64,000 bases of DNA, from contig JAHBVU010000004.1 of assembly GCA_019637315.1 (NCBI GenBank), forward strand, positions 205,040-269,039, in the 5' to 3' direction. Position 1 is the stretch's first letter. Every line of letters starts with the position of its first letter. Below the pieces are notes generated by a model that saw only the letters and a list, made by a program, of their open reading frames with translations, was not told the DNA's origin and made no database searches. Below are positions 23,556 to 32,806 of this stretch, one piece after another. The position numbers and the translations under genes are program-made. This DNA comes from Gemmatimonadales bacterium. GTDB lineage: Bacteria > Gemmatimonadota > Gemmatimonadetes > Gemmatimonadales > GWC2-71-9.

Positions 23556-24713
23556 TTACTTGAGGATCTCACCGCCGTGCAGGCGGCGGAGAAAGGTGTC
23601 GACCGGCAGGACACGAGTCCCGTCGACCTCGAGTTCACTGTCGCCGCGATAGACGACGTAGCTTCGAACATCTGCCGCCATCCCCGCTTTCAGCGCGCGG
23701 ATCCCGGCACAGTACTCCCGGCGGTACCGGCGAGCGGATTTCACCTCGATCGCCACGATCTTCTTACCATGCCACCACACGAAATCGACTTCCCCGCCGC
23801 TCGGCGTTGCCCAGTAGCCGAGAAAGCCCTTGATCCCGGCATAGTGCATGTACGCCCGTATCTCGTGAAGGATCAGATGCTCCAGCAGCACGCCGTCCCA
23901 GTCGGCGGACATCGGCTGGTCGAACCCTCCGGCAGCCGCATGCAGCACGCCCGGATCGAACCAGTAGAACTTAGATTGCGCGACCTCCTTGACCTTGGCC
24001 CGCGGGCGGTAAGCGGGAAGCCAATCACCGATCAGCGTGTCGACCAGGATTTCGAAATATCCACGCGCCGTTTCGCGCGAGACGCCGGCGTCTCTGGCCA
24101 GGCCCGACACGTTCGTGGTCTGCCCGGCCGCCAGCGCCGCCACTTCCAGGAACCGGCTGAAGCTCCCGAGATCCCGCGCGAGCCCCTCAGCCCGAATCTC
24201 CTCGGCAAGGTAGGTCGTCACGTACGCCCGGAGGTAATCCTCGCGGGTGTCGTCGTCTTCCGCGACCACGCTGAGTGGCATGGAACCGTACCGCAACCGT
24301 TGCTCCACCGGCATCGAGAAGCCCGTCTCGGCCGCCGTTAGCGGGTAAAGCTTGCGCAGAACCGCGCGGCCGGCGAGCAGGTTCGCCGCTCCACGCCTGA
24401 GCTTTCGGGCCGACGAACCGGTGAGCACGAACTTCCGGTAGCCCTTTTCCTCCATGAGGTAGTGCACCTCGTCGAGCAGCCGGGGCACGCGCTGCACTTC
24501 ATCGATCACGACCCAGTCGGTTTTCGGCCGTGCCAATACTGCCGCGCGGAAGAGCGCCGGATCGTGCGCATACCGCACCGTATTCTCCGTCATGAGCAGG
24601 TTGACGACGAAGGCGTCGTCGAACCGGGAGCGGATCCAGGTGCTCTTGCCGGTGCCCCGCGGCCCGAACAGAAAGAAGGATCCACGGGGCGGAACCAGAG
24701 ATCGTGTAAACAT
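23556..24713 (-). CDS. AAA ATPase with C-terminal DUF4143 nuclease-like domain
   Basis: About 385 residues from ATG 24713 (upstream TTG at 24722 would lie inside a palindrome). Walker A is FGPRGTGKST and Walker B is WVVIDEVQRVPRLLDEV; a sensor-like LTGSSARKLRRG follows. The C-terminal DUF4143 part has the Restriction-endonuclease-like pattern GGEVDFVWWHGKKIVAIEVKSAR. The family is common in bacteria and archaea, often near mobile or defence genes, with unknown role. The gene is monocistronic: it is convergent with the nucleotidyltransferase pair and separated from the efflux operon by 76 bases. Confidence 0.9.
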   Translation of the reverse strand: MFTRSLVPPRGSFFLFGPRGTGKSTWIRSRFDDAFVVNLLMTENTVRYAHDPALFRAAVLARPKTDWVVIDEVQRVPRLLDEVHYLMEEKGYRKFVLTGSSARKLRRGAANLLAGRAVLRKLYPLTAAETGFSMPVEQRLRYGSMPLSVVAEDDDTREDYLRAYVTTYLAEEIRAEGLARDLGSFSRFLEVAALAAGQTTNVSGLARDAGVSRETARGYFEILVDTLIGDWLPAYRPRAKVKEVAQSKFYWFDPGVLHAAAGGFDQPMSADWDGVLLEHLILHEIRAYMHYAGIKGFLGYWATPSGGEVDFVWWHGKKIVAIEVKSARRYRREYCAGIRALKAGMAADVRSYVVYRGDSELEVDGTRVLPVDTFLRRLHGGEILK

Positions 24714-24714
24714 C

Positions 24715-24743
24715 GACACCAAATTTACCGTAAATTTGGTGTC
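24715..24743. promoter_or_regulatory. Perfect palindrome at the start of the DUF4143 ATPase gene
   Basis: Perfect 14-base arms (GACACCAAATTTAC / GTAAATTTGGTGTC) with one central base, ending one base before the ATG of the minus-strand ATPase gene. AT-rich against the background. It may be an operator or an RNA hairpin masking the start. Confidence 0.65.
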
Positions 24744-24789
24744 GTCGTCAACAGGCCTCCCGAATGACGGTTCCCCGCCTCGGTGAGGC

Positions 24790-26205
24790 TCACCGGATCG
24801 CGTCTGTCTGACCGACTGCCCGATATACCGCCACCAGGGCCGTCACCGCCTCCGTCCGCCCCTGCGCCAGCTGATCCTGCGCCGCCAGCATCGACCGCTC
24901 CGCATCGAGCACCTGCAGAAAGTCCGCCACTCCGCCTTCGAACCGAAGCCGTGCCAGCTCCGCTGCCCGACCGCTCGCGTCCGCAGCCTCCTCGAGCCGA
25001 GCCAGCCGCTCCCTCGCCTTGGTGTAGGCCACCAGCCCGCTCTCGACTTCTTCCCGCGCCAGCAGCACCGTCTGCCGATACCGCGCCTCGGCCAGCGCCT
25101 CGAGCGCGCGCGCCGCATCGACGCCAGCCTTGACCCGCCCGAGGTTGAGCGCCGGCCAGGTGAGCACCGGCCCCACCGCATAGCGGCCGCTGCCCGACTT
25201 CGTCAGCCCATCGAACTCGGTCGACGTGTACCCCGCCGTGCCGCCCAGATTGAGCCTCGGCAGGTACTCGGCCTTGGCCGCCCCGACGAAGGCCGTCTCC
25301 GCCGCCAGCCGCCGCTCCGCCGCCCGCACGTCGGGGCGGGCCCGGACCAGCGCGTCCGGCTCAGCCAGCGAGAGCGCCGCAGGAAGGCTGGGCAGCGGCG
25401 CCCCGCCCCCGGTCAGCTCCGCACCGAGCGTCTGCGGCTCCCGACCGATCAGTACCCCGATCCGATGCCGCGCCGCCGCGACCCGCGACTCCAGGGTCGG
25501 AATCATTGCCAGGGTGCTGCTGAGCTGAGCCCGGGCCCGCTCGGTGTCGAACTCGGTGCCCCGACCCGCCTCGAGCCGATCCCGAGTGAGCTGCAGCGTG
25601 CGGCGCTGATTCTCCGCGTTCTGCTCCGCCACCCGAAGCTGGTCCTCCGCGCCCCGAAGCTCGTAGTACGCCCCGGCCACCGCAGCGGCCAGCACCCGGT
25701 GCACGTCCCGCAAGTCCTCACCCGCCGAGGCCGAGAGCTCGCCGTAGCCGCGGAGCGACCGGCGGAGTCGGCCGAACACGTCGATTTCCCACGACGCGCG
25801 CACCTCGGCGTCCCAAAGCCCGCGGTCGGGCACGGCCAGGCCGAACGCCGCCTCCGCAATCCGCTGCCGGGTGTAGCCCCCGGCCACCGATACCTCCGGC
25901 ACGAGGTCCAGCACCGCCTGCGACCGCGCCGCGCGCGCCTGCCGCACCCGCGCCTCGGCCTGCTGTGCAGTCGGACTCGCCCGCAGGGCCTCTTCGGTCA
26001 GTCGAGCCAGGGTCGTGTCGCCCAGCGTCTGCCAGAAGCCGAACGCGTCGGTCACCGTGTCGGCGCGAGCCGGTGCTGCTACCATCCGCCCGAGCGGCGC
26101 GGGCGACCACGACGCGACGGCCCGAGTCCCCGTCGCCGCGGCTCCTGCGCTCGGCGCCGCCACGAGCACGGCGCCGGCGGTCGCTGCCATCCATATCCTA
26201 CGCAT
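24790..26205 (-). CDS. Outer-membrane efflux protein (OprM/NodT-type)
   Basis: 471 residues with a Sec signal (AATAGAVLVAAPSAGAAA). The body has the long-helix repeats of the TolC/OprM family: LTEEALRASPTAQQAEARVRQARAAR, then VAAARHRIGVLIGREP, and a second half starting ALVRARPDVRAAERRLAAETA, the NodT-type central motif. It ends FEGGVADFLQVLDAERSML, a classic closing signature. It forms the outer-membrane channel of the tripartite pump encoded upstream. It is the last gene of a four-gene minus-strand operon and overlaps the RND gene by 8 bases (26198-26205). There is no lipobox cysteine. Confidence 0.93.
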   Translation of the reverse strand: MRRIWMAATAGAVLVAAPSAGAAATGTRAVASWSPAPLGRMVAAPARADTVTDAFGFWQTLGDTTLARLTEEALRASPTAQQAEARVRQARAARSQAVLDLVPEVSVAGGYTRQRIAEAAFGLAVPDRGLWDAEVRASWEIDVFGRLRRSLRGYGELSASAGEDLRDVHRVLAAAVAGAYYELRGAEDQLRVAEQNAENQRRTLQLTRDRLEAGRGTEFDTERARAQLSSTLAMIPTLESRVAAARHRIGVLIGREPQTLGAELTGGGAPLPSLPAALSLAEPDALVRARPDVRAAERRLAAETAFVGAAKAEYLPRLNLGGTAGYTSTEFDGLTKSGSGRYAVGPVLTWPALNLGRVKAGVDAARALEALAEARYRQTVLLAREEVESGLVAYTKARERLARLEEAADASGRAAELARLRFEGGVADFLQVLDAERSMLAAQDQLAQGRTEAVTALVAVYRAVGQTDAIR

Positions 26206-29200
26206 GAGCTATCCCTTCAGCCGGCGCGAGCACGGCCGGCACCGTCTCGTCGACGACGGCGCGGCGCTCGGCCGCTATCAGCGAGTAGAAGACGGGTACC
26301 ACGAACAGTGTGAACAGCGTGCCCACCGCCATGCCCGCCACCAGTACGATCCCGATGCTGTTGCGCGCCTCGGAGCCCGGGCCCGTCACCAGCACGAGCG
26401 GGAAGTGGCCGAACACGGTCGCTGCGGTGGTCATCAGCACCGGCCGGAACCGGGTCAGCGTCGCTTCGCGCAGCGCCGCCATCTTCGCGAGCCCCTGGTC
26501 CCGCAGCCGGTTGGCAAACTCCACGATCAGGATCCCGTTCTTCGCGATCAGGCCAACCAGCGTGATCAACCCGACCTGCGAGTAGATGTTCATCGTGGTG
26601 AGATCGAGGAAGCTGAAGATCAGCGCCCCGGAAATCGCCAGCGGCACCGAGCCGAGCAGCACGATCAGCGGATCGCGGAAGCTCTGGAACTGCGCGGCAA
26701 GCACGAGGTAGATCAGGATGACCGCAAAGCCGAGCGTCACCGTGAGGGCGCTGCCCTCGAGCCGGATCTGACGCGACTCACCGGCATAGTCGACGCCCAT
26801 GCCAGGAGGCGCGACGGCCGCGGCCGCCTGCTCCAGCACCCGAAGCCCCTCGTCCTTGGTCACCCCAGGCTGCACCCCGCCGAAGACCCGCACCGCGTTC
26901 CGCTGCTGAAACCGGTTGAGGGTCCGCGGTGCCGGATGAGTCTCGATCTTGGTAAAGCTCGACACCGGCACCAGCGCACCGCTCGGCGTGCGGATCTTGA
27001 GGTCGAGCAGCGGACCAACCGTGGCGCGATCTTCTTCACCGAGCTGCGGGATGACCTTGTAGCTCCGGTCATACCAGTTGAACCGATTGACGTAACCGCC
27101 ACCCAGCATGGTGCCCAGCTCACGGCCGATCGTGGCGAGATCGAGGCCGAGATCGGCCACCAGGTCGCGATCGATGGTGACGGTCGCCTCCGGCAGGTCG
27201 ATCTTGAGGTCGGTGTCGACGTAGAGGAACTTGCCGCTGGCCCAGCCGGCCCCGACCACGGCGTTCACCGTCTCGAGGAACTGCTCGGGCGGCAAGTCGC
27301 TCTGCAGCACCAGCTCGACGTCGAACTGACCCGGCGTCGGCAACGGCGGGTCGAGCCGCGGAAAGACCCGAAGCCCGGGCACTTGCGACACCGCCCAGTA
27401 GACCTCGCCATACATCTGCTCGGTCGAGCGGTCCCGGGTGCGCCAGTCCTTGGCCACGAAGCCGCCAAAGCCGCCCCAGTTGGCGGTGAGCGACCACATG
27501 AACCGGTTCTCGGGAAACGCATTGACGGCGCGGACCACGTCGAGCGAGGCCTGGTTGGTGGCCGCGAGCGTCGCGTCCGGCGCCGATTCATAGAAGAGGC
27601 TGATGTGACTCTGATCTTCGACCGGCGCCAGCTCGCTCCGCGAGAACTGGTAGAGCGGCCAGGCTGCCACCGTCACCAGCAGCGAACCCGCCACGATTGC
27701 CCACCGCATGCCGAGCGCGCCATCGAGCAGCCGCGCATAGCCGGCCCGGATCCGCTCGAAGCCGCGGCTCACCAGCACCGTCAGCCGGCCTTCCTTGCCC
27801 TGGGGATGCACCAGCCGCGCACTCATGATCGGCGAGAGCGTCACGGCAACCACGCCCGACAGCACCACCGCCGCCGCGAGGGTGATGGCAAACTCGAGGA
27901 AGAGCGATCCGGTCAGACCACCCTGGAACGCGATCGGCGTATAGACTGCGGCCAATGTGACCGTCATGGCGATGATCGGACCGATCAGCTCGCGCGCACC
28001 GAGCAGCGCCGCCTCCAGCCGCGAGCGGCCGGCGCGAACATGGCGCTCCACATTCTCCACCACCACGATGGCATCATCGACCACGAGGCCAACCGAAAGC
28101 ACGATCGCGAGGATGGTGAGCAGGTTGAGGCTGAAGCCGAAGGCCGCCATCACGATCCCGGCCCCGATCAGCGAGACCGGCATGGCGATCAGCGGCACGA
28201 TCGTGGTGCGGATCGAGCCCAGGAACAGGAACACCACCAGCGCCACGATCAGCATGGTCTCGATCAGCGTCTTGCTGATCTCACCCAGCGCGTCGCGCAT
28301 GAACATGGTGCCGTCCCAGACGAGTTGCATCTCGATATCTGAGGGCAGCGTCGGCGCGAGCCGCGCCATCTCGGCCGTCAGCCGGTCGCCCACGGCGATT
28401 TCGTTGGCGCCCGGCAGCGGCCAGACGCCCAGGTAGACCGCCTCCTGCGCATTGTACTTGGCGACCAGGGTCGCCTCCTCTGCGCCGAGCTCCACCCGCG
28501 CCACATCGCTCAGCCGCACCACGGCTCCCTGCCGCTCGGCAACGATGAGATCGGCAAACTCCTCGGCTGTGCGCAGGTCGGTGTTGGCCAGCAAGCTGAC
28601 CTGCACCAGGTTGCCCTTGGTCTGGCCCACCGCGGCGAGATAGTTGTTGCGCTGCAGCGCGGCATAGACATCGCCCGGCGCCAGGTTCTTCGCGGCAAGC
28701 CGGTCCGGATCGATCCAGATCCGCATCGCGATGGGCCGGCCGCCCTCGCTGTTGCTGACCCGCTGAACCCCCTCGATGGTGGCCAGCTGCGGCTGCATCG
28801 TCCGACCGAGCCAGTCCGTCAGCTCGGCCACGCTCCGCTGAGCCGATGCGAAGCTGAGGTAGAACGAGGCGTACGGCCGATCGGTTCGCTGGATCTCGAC
28901 CGCCGGTGGCTCCGCATCGGGAGGCAGCTCGGAGCGAACTTGCTGCAGCCGAGCCGTCACCTCCGCGAGCGCGGCCGTGCTGCTGTAGTTGAGCTTGAGC
29001 CGCACGGTGACCGTGCTGACGCCGGCGCGGCTGGTGGACTCGACGTAGTCCACCCCGCCGATCGACGAGACGGCGCGCTCGATTGGCGTGGTCAGGAAGC
29101 CACGCACCGTCTCGGCGCTGGCGCCGTAGTAAACCGTGCTGACCACGACCGAGGTGCTCTCGAGCTGGGGATACTGTTGCACCGGCAGCGACGCCAGCGC

Positions 29201-29299
29201 GCGCCACCCGACCAGCACCAGGGCCAGGTTGACGACGATCGCGAGCACCGGATGCTTGATGAAGAGATCCGTGATCGCGCGACGGGGTGAGGCTGACAT
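26198..29299 (-). CDS. RND multidrug efflux permease (HAE1 family)
   Basis: 1033 residues, full length for an AcrB/MexF-type pump. The N-terminal helix FIKHPVLAIVVNLALVLVGW, periplasmic porter domain beginning PVQQYPQLESTSVVVSTVY, and the TM4 proton-relay motif LVVDDAIVVVENVERH are visible, as are the second-half repeat segments GDEGLRVLEQAAA-like and GLIAKNGILIVEFAN. It exports drugs or toxic compounds driven by protons. ATG 29299 shares one base with the stop of the membrane-fusion gene. It acts with the neighbouring adaptor and outer-membrane genes. The substrate is unknown. Confidence 0.96.
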   Translation of the reverse strand: MSASPRRAITDLFIKHPVLAIVVNLALVLVGWRALASLPVQQYPQLESTSVVVSTVYYGASAETVRGFLTTPIERAVSSIGGVDYVESTSRAGVSTVTVRLKLNYSSTAALAEVTARLQQVRSELPPDAEPPAVEIQRTDRPYASFYLSFASAQRSVAELTDWLGRTMQPQLATIEGVQRVSNSEGGRPIAMRIWIDPDRLAAKNLAPGDVYAALQRNNYLAAVGQTKGNLVQVSLLANTDLRTAEEFADLIVAERQGAVVRLSDVARVELGAEEATLVAKYNAQEAVYLGVWPLPGANEIAVGDRLTAEMARLAPTLPSDIEMQLVWDGTMFMRDALGEISKTLIETMLIVALVVFLFLGSIRTTIVPLIAMPVSLIGAGIVMAAFGFSLNLLTILAIVLSVGLVVDDAIVVVENVERHVRAGRSRLEAALLGARELIGPIIAMTVTLAAVYTPIAFQGGLTGSLFLEFAITLAAAVVLSGVVAVTLSPIMSARLVHPQGKEGRLTVLVSRGFERIRAGYARLLDGALGMRWAIVAGSLLVTVAAWPLYQFSRSELAPVEDQSHISLFYESAPDATLAATNQASLDVVRAVNAFPENRFMWSLTANWGGFGGFVAKDWRTRDRSTEQMYGEVYWAVSQVPGLRVFPRLDPPLPTPGQFDVELVLQSDLPPEQFLETVNAVVGAGWASGKFLYVDTDLKIDLPEATVTIDRDLVADLGLDLATIGRELGTMLGGGYVNRFNWYDRSYKVIPQLGEEDRATVGPLLDLKIRTPSGALVPVSSFTKIETHPAPRTLNRFQQRNAVRVFGGVQPGVTKDEGLRVLEQAAAAVAPPGMGVDYAGESRQIRLEGSALTVTLGFAVILIYLVLAAQFQSFRDPLIVLLGSVPLAISGALIFSFLDLTTMNIYSQVGLITLVGLIAKNGILIVEFANRLRDQGLAKMAALREATLTRFRPVLMTTAATVFGHFPLVLVTGPGSEARNSIGIVLVAGMAVGTLFTLFVVPVFYSLIAAERRAVVDETVPAVLAPAEGIAHA

Positions 29300-30426
29300 C
29301 ACTCGCTCCCGTCTGCCGGCAGTGCCGCCGGGCCCTGCAGCGCGACCAGGACGCCTTCGCGCAGCTTGAATGCCCCGGACGCCGCCACCTGATCACCGGC
29401 CGAGAGGCCTTCGAGGATCAGCACCTCGTCGCCCAGCACCTCGCCGGCTTTGACGCCCCGGGTCTGCGCCCGAGGCTTGCCGTCCGCCCCGGTCACGATC
29501 ACGAAGACATGATCGCCGCTCGGTCCCTTGCGGAGCGCGCTCACGGGCACCGTCACGGCCTCGACCGCCGGGCCGACCGGGACCCGGACCCGCACCGACG
29601 CGCCCGGCGCGACCGCACCCGCGTCGCCATTGATTCGAGCTCGCACGAGGGTGCTCCGGGTGGACGCGTCGACCCGGGCGTCCACCGCTACGATGCGAGC
29701 GCGAACTGGCTCGCCGCCGTTGACGGCCACGAACACCGGGTCACCGGTTTGGAGCCGCGCGGCCACATCCTGAGGCACGGTGAAATCGACGTGGGACTCG
29801 TCTCCCACGCTCTGCAGCGTGGTCAGCTCGGTACCTTCGGAGAGGTACTGGCCAGGATGCACGTTGGACAGACCGATCCGCGCCCGGAACGGCGCCCGAA
29901 TCGTTTTCCGCTCGATGATGGCACGGATCCGCGCGATTTCCGCCTCGGCCACATCGCGCTCCGCCCGGGCCCGGTCGACTTCCTCCGCCGAGACCGCCCG
30001 CGTGCCCAGCAACCGCTCGAGCCGGCCCAGGGTGGTCTGCGCCAGTGCCAGCTGCGCTTGCTGCGCCTCGAGTTGGGCCGTTTCGACCGTCACGTCGAGC
30101 GCCACCAGCACCGCGCCGGGCTCCACCACCTTCCCCGCCGTCAGCAGAACCCGGCGAACCGTACCGGGGGCTTCGTTTCGCAGCGTGACCGAGTGCAGCG
30201 CCAGCACCGTACCGATGGCGGTCGTGGTGGGCTGATACGACCGGGCCGTCGCTGGCGCGGCAGCGACCAGCTCCATCGGCTCCGGCTGACCGGCGGCCGC
30301 GGCCGAGGACGCATTGAGCGTGGCGACCTTCCAGGCCGCGAGCGCGCTGCCGCCCCCACCGATCGTCAACAGCAGGATCGCCCCGCCGACCCAGCCCGGC
30401 ATTCTCGCAATTGCTTGGTTACTCAT
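29299..30426 (-). CDS. RND membrane-fusion (periplasmic adaptor) protein
   Basis: About 375 residues from ATG 30426, chosen because AGGAAG lies 8 bases upstream and an N-terminal anchor follows (GWVGGAILLLTIGGGGSALAAW). The order is the usual one for MFPs: lipoyl half-motif ALHSVTLRNEAPGTV, an alpha hairpin (ETAQLEAQQAQLALAQ ... VDRARAERDVAEAEI), second lipoyl half IRAPFRARIGLSNVHPGQYL, then beta-barrel and membrane-proximal domains. It connects the inner-membrane RND pump with the outer-membrane channel. First structural gene of the efflux operon. Confidence 0.94.
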   Translation of the reverse strand: MSNQAIARMPGWVGGAILLLTIGGGGSALAAWKVATLNASSAAAAGQPEPMELVAAAPATARSYQPTTTAIGTVLALHSVTLRNEAPGTVRRVLLTAGKVVEPGAVLVALDVTVETAQLEAQQAQLALAQTTLGRLERLLGTRAVSAEEVDRARAERDVAEAEIARIRAIIERKTIRAPFRARIGLSNVHPGQYLSEGTELTTLQSVGDESHVDFTVPQDVAARLQTGDPVFVAVNGGEPVRARIVAVDARVDASTRSTLVRARINGDAGAVAPGASVRVRVPVGPAVEAVTVPVSALRKGPSGDHVFVIVTGADGKPRAQTRGVKAGEVLGDEVLILEGLSAGDQVAASGAFKLREGVLVALQGPAALPADGSE

Positions 30427-30617
30427 AACTCTTCCTGCTCTCTCTGGTGATACTGGCTGATGCCTGCCTCGGTATGCGTCGCGGCCGATTCGACCACGAC
30501 ACCTCGCGCTCGACAAGTCTATGGAATGGGTATTACAGTTTTATTACTATCGAACTGGTAAGCGACACGAAAGCGGTTAGCCCACAACATCTTAGCCTGC
30601 TTCTGGATTGGGTTTGG

Positions 30618-30929
30618 TCAGCTGGGTGATTGCAATGCGGCGGGAGTGGTTCGACGCAGCAGCTCGGCCCCGTAAGCGGCCAGCACGTCGCGTCGAACCC
30701 GGTAGTTCAGGTACTGGCCCTGTCGTTCCGCGTCGACCAGTCCGGCCCTGATGAGTTCTTTCAGGTGGTGCGAAATGGTCGCCTTGCTGACGGGGAAGTC
30801 CCGGCAGAGCTGCTGGCACGGATAGGTCTCGTCGCTCGCGATCGACTCGAGCAAGCCGAACCGGCGAGGATCCGCGAGCGCCTTGGCGATTCGCTCGAAC
30901 TGACCTTTGGCAAGCAGCGACTCAGTCAT
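30618..30929 (-). CDS. ArsR-family winged-helix repressor
   Basis: 103 residues from ATG 30929 (an upstream start at 30971 would read through the operator). The helix-turn-helix is clear: AKALADPRRFGLLESIA, then CRDFPVSKATISHHLKELIRAGLVD and a wing ERQGQYLNYRVRRD. Members repress nearby genes and respond to metals or other signals; the cysteine pair (YPCQQLC) could bind a metal, but this is only a possibility. It lies upstream of the RND efflux genes in the same direction, with a palindrome at its own start codon, so autoregulation and control of the efflux operon are likely. Confidence 0.88.
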   Translation of the reverse strand: MTESLLAKGQFERIAKALADPRRFGLLESIASDETYPCQQLCRDFPVSKATISHHLKELIRAGLVDAERQGQYLNYRVRRDVLAAYGAELLRRTTPAALQSPS

Positions 30930-30930
30930 A

Positions 30931-30948
30931 GTTTGATAGTTATCAAAC
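30931..30948. promoter_or_regulatory. Operator palindrome of the ArsR-family gene
   Basis: GTTTGATA GT TATCAAAC, perfect 8-base arms, one base before the repressor ATG. This AT-rich site fits a binding site for a small winged-helix repressor dimer. Confidence 0.7.
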
Positions 30949-31018
30949 CAATGAACTGCTGTCAAGAGCATCTGATCCGACGATGATGCTGGGGTGGCTC
31001 CAGCCTCGCGGTGCCGTT

Positions 31019-31864
31019 TCAGCCCAGCACCGCCCGCACGGTAGCCGCCACCGGTGTCGTCGGGCGACCGATCAACCGCGACAGCTGGCGGCCGTCATCG
31101 AAGATCCTGCCCTCCGCCGTGCCTGCTTCCCAGCGCGCCATCATCCCCGCAATCGGCTCCGGCACGCCGATGCTCGCCAACACCTTTGCCAGCTCGTCGA
31201 CCGGCAGGTTCCGATAGGGTATCTCGCGGCCGAGCTGGCGGGAGATTTCAGCCGCCAGGTCCGCAAGCGTGAAGGCGGTGTCGCCGGCCAGCTCGTAGGT
31301 CTTGCCCTGATGCCCGGTGCCGGTCAGCACCGCCACTGCCGCATCGGCGTAGTCGGCCCGCGCCGCCGAGGAAATCTTGCCGTCGCCGGCACTACCGAGC
31401 AGGGCACCGGTCGCCCGAGCGCCGGCAATCGCGCCGGCATAGTTCTCGTGATACCAGCTGTTCCGGAGCACCGTGTACGGGATGCCCGATGCCGCCAGCA
31501 TCTGCTCGGTTTCCCAATGCTCGATTGCCAGGTCGATCGGCCAGGAGTCGGCTCGGAGCAGGCTGGTGTAGATGATCCAGCCAAGCCCGGCCTGCTTGGC
31601 TGCCGCGATCACGTTCTTGTGCTGCGGCGTCCGCTGGCCGATCTCATTCGACGAGATCAGCAGCAACGTATCCACCCCGGCCAGCGCAGGGCCGAGCGTC
31701 TCGGGTTTGGCATAGTCGGCTACCCGCACACTGACGCCAAGGTCTGCACCCTTCTCGGCAGACCGGGTCAGCGCCACGATGTTCGCAGCTGGCACCTTTG
31801 CCTTCAGGCGCTCGATGACGAGGCGGCCGAGCTGGCCCGTGGCCGCTGATACCGCAATGAGCAT
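31019..31864 (-). CDS. qorB: NAD(P)H-quinone oxidoreductase, QorB/NmrA type
   Basis: 281 residues. The N-terminus has the NADPH-binding glycine pattern IAVSAATGQLGRLVIERL typical of the atypical SDR/NmrA group, followed by DTLLLISSNEIGQRTPQHKN, and YTSLLRADSWPIDLAIEHWETEQML, which is the QorB/YtfG pattern, and VLRNSWYHENYAG. The C-terminus is YELAGDTAFTLADLAAEIS. QorB reduces quinones with NADPH; a redox or detoxification role next to an efflux operon would make sense but is inference. The ArsR repressor gene starts 90 bases further down on the same strand, so the two are not clearly coupled. Confidence 0.88.
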   Translation of the reverse strand: MLIAVSAATGQLGRLVIERLKAKVPAANIVALTRSAEKGADLGVSVRVADYAKPETLGPALAGVDTLLLISSNEIGQRTPQHKNVIAAAKQAGLGWIIYTSLLRADSWPIDLAIEHWETEQMLAASGIPYTVLRNSWYHENYAGAIAGARATGALLGSAGDGKISSAARADYADAAVAVLTGTGHQGKTYELAGDTAFTLADLAAEISRQLGREIPYRNLPVDELAKVLASIGVPEPIAGMMARWEAGTAEGRIFDDGRQLSRLIGRPTTPVAATVRAVLG

Positions 31865-32001
31865 GCGTGACCTCCCGGGTTCGAGCTGTGGATCCTTGGT
31901 TATACAAGCGCCAGCAGGTTTCCGAAAGTAGCTGGTTCACGAGCGTCACCAGGTCGTTCGATGCCGTTAAACTTCAGTCGTCTCTCTCCGGATAGCTGCC
32001 T

Positions 32002-32667
32002 GTGACCGGCCCAACCCCATTCACCCGCGTCAAGCGCCTCCCCGATCGCGGCCACTACGACCGCGACTCGCTCTACGCGGTGCTCGATGGCGGCTTCATC
32101 TGCCACGTCGGCTACCTGATCGAGGGCCGCCCGGTCGTCACCCCGACCTCCTACTGGCGTGAGGGCAATCACGTCTACTTCCACGGATCCTCTGCCAGCC
32201 GCATGCTGCGCACCCTGGGCAGCGGCGGGGTCGAGTGCTGCCTGACGGTGACCCACACCGACGGACTGGTGCTGGCCCGCTCTGCCTTCAACCACTCGAT
32301 CAACTACCGCTCCGCCATGCTCTTCGGCAGGGCCCAGCGGGTCGACGACGATGCGGAGCTGGCAGCGGCGCTCGAGCGCTTCGTCGAGCATCTGCTGCCC
32401 GGTCGCTGGGCCACGCTCCGCCCGATGACGGCCCAGGAGCGGAAGGCCACCACCCTGCTCCGCCTCGAGATCGACGAGGCCTCGGCCAAGGTCCGGACCG
32501 GGCCGCCCAAGGACGACGAGGAGGACTACGCCCTCCCGATCTGGGCCGGCGTCATTCCGCTCACCGTGGCCGTTGGCGCCCCGGCCCCTGACCCCCGGCT
32601 CGGCCCCGGCATCGCGGTTCCGGATCACGTGGCCAGCTGGACCGGTCCAGCCCCCGCCCGCGATTAG
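32002..32667 (+). CDS. Pyridoxamine 5'-phosphate-oxidase-fold flavin-binding protein
   Basis: 221 residues from GTG 32002. The pattern YDRDSLYAVLDGGFICHVGYL, GRPVVTPTSYWREGNHVYFHG and LVLARSAFNHSINYRSAMLFG is that of the PNPOx-like split-barrel family annotated as FMN-binding or nitroimidazole-resistance-like protein. Such proteins bind FMN, sometimes F420 or heme, and reduce small molecules. No membrane segment or signal. Its closest neighbours are a divergent QorB-like gene and a downstream lipoprotein gene, without operon spacing. Family membership is firm; the substrate is not known. Confidence 0.88.
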   Translation: MTGPTPFTRVKRLPDRGHYDRDSLYAVLDGGFICHVGYLIEGRPVVTPTSYWREGNHVYFHGSSASRMLRTLGSGGVECCLTVTHTDGLVLARSAFNHSINYRSAMLFGRAQRVDDDAELAAALERFVEHLLPGRWATLRPMTAQERKATTLLRLEIDEASAKVRTGPPKDDEEDYALPIWAGVIPLTVAVGAPAPDPRLGPGIAVPDHVASWTGPAPARD

Positions 32668-32806
32668 ATATCGGCCATCAGGGCGTCGCCGCTGTCGTGT
32701 GTCGCCCTGGAAATGCTGATCGGCGGTCCTGCGACAGTCGGGCGAGCCCCGGCGGGCCGCGTTTTGGCTTAAGTTTCGCTTGAATTACGAACGTAGGGAG
32801 TGTCCG

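Noticed and set aside
26015..28342. 775-codon plus-strand open frame antisense to the RND pump
   Set aside because: Composition dominated by His, Arg, Asp and Gln; no recognisable domain. The high-GC codon bias of the pump produces it.
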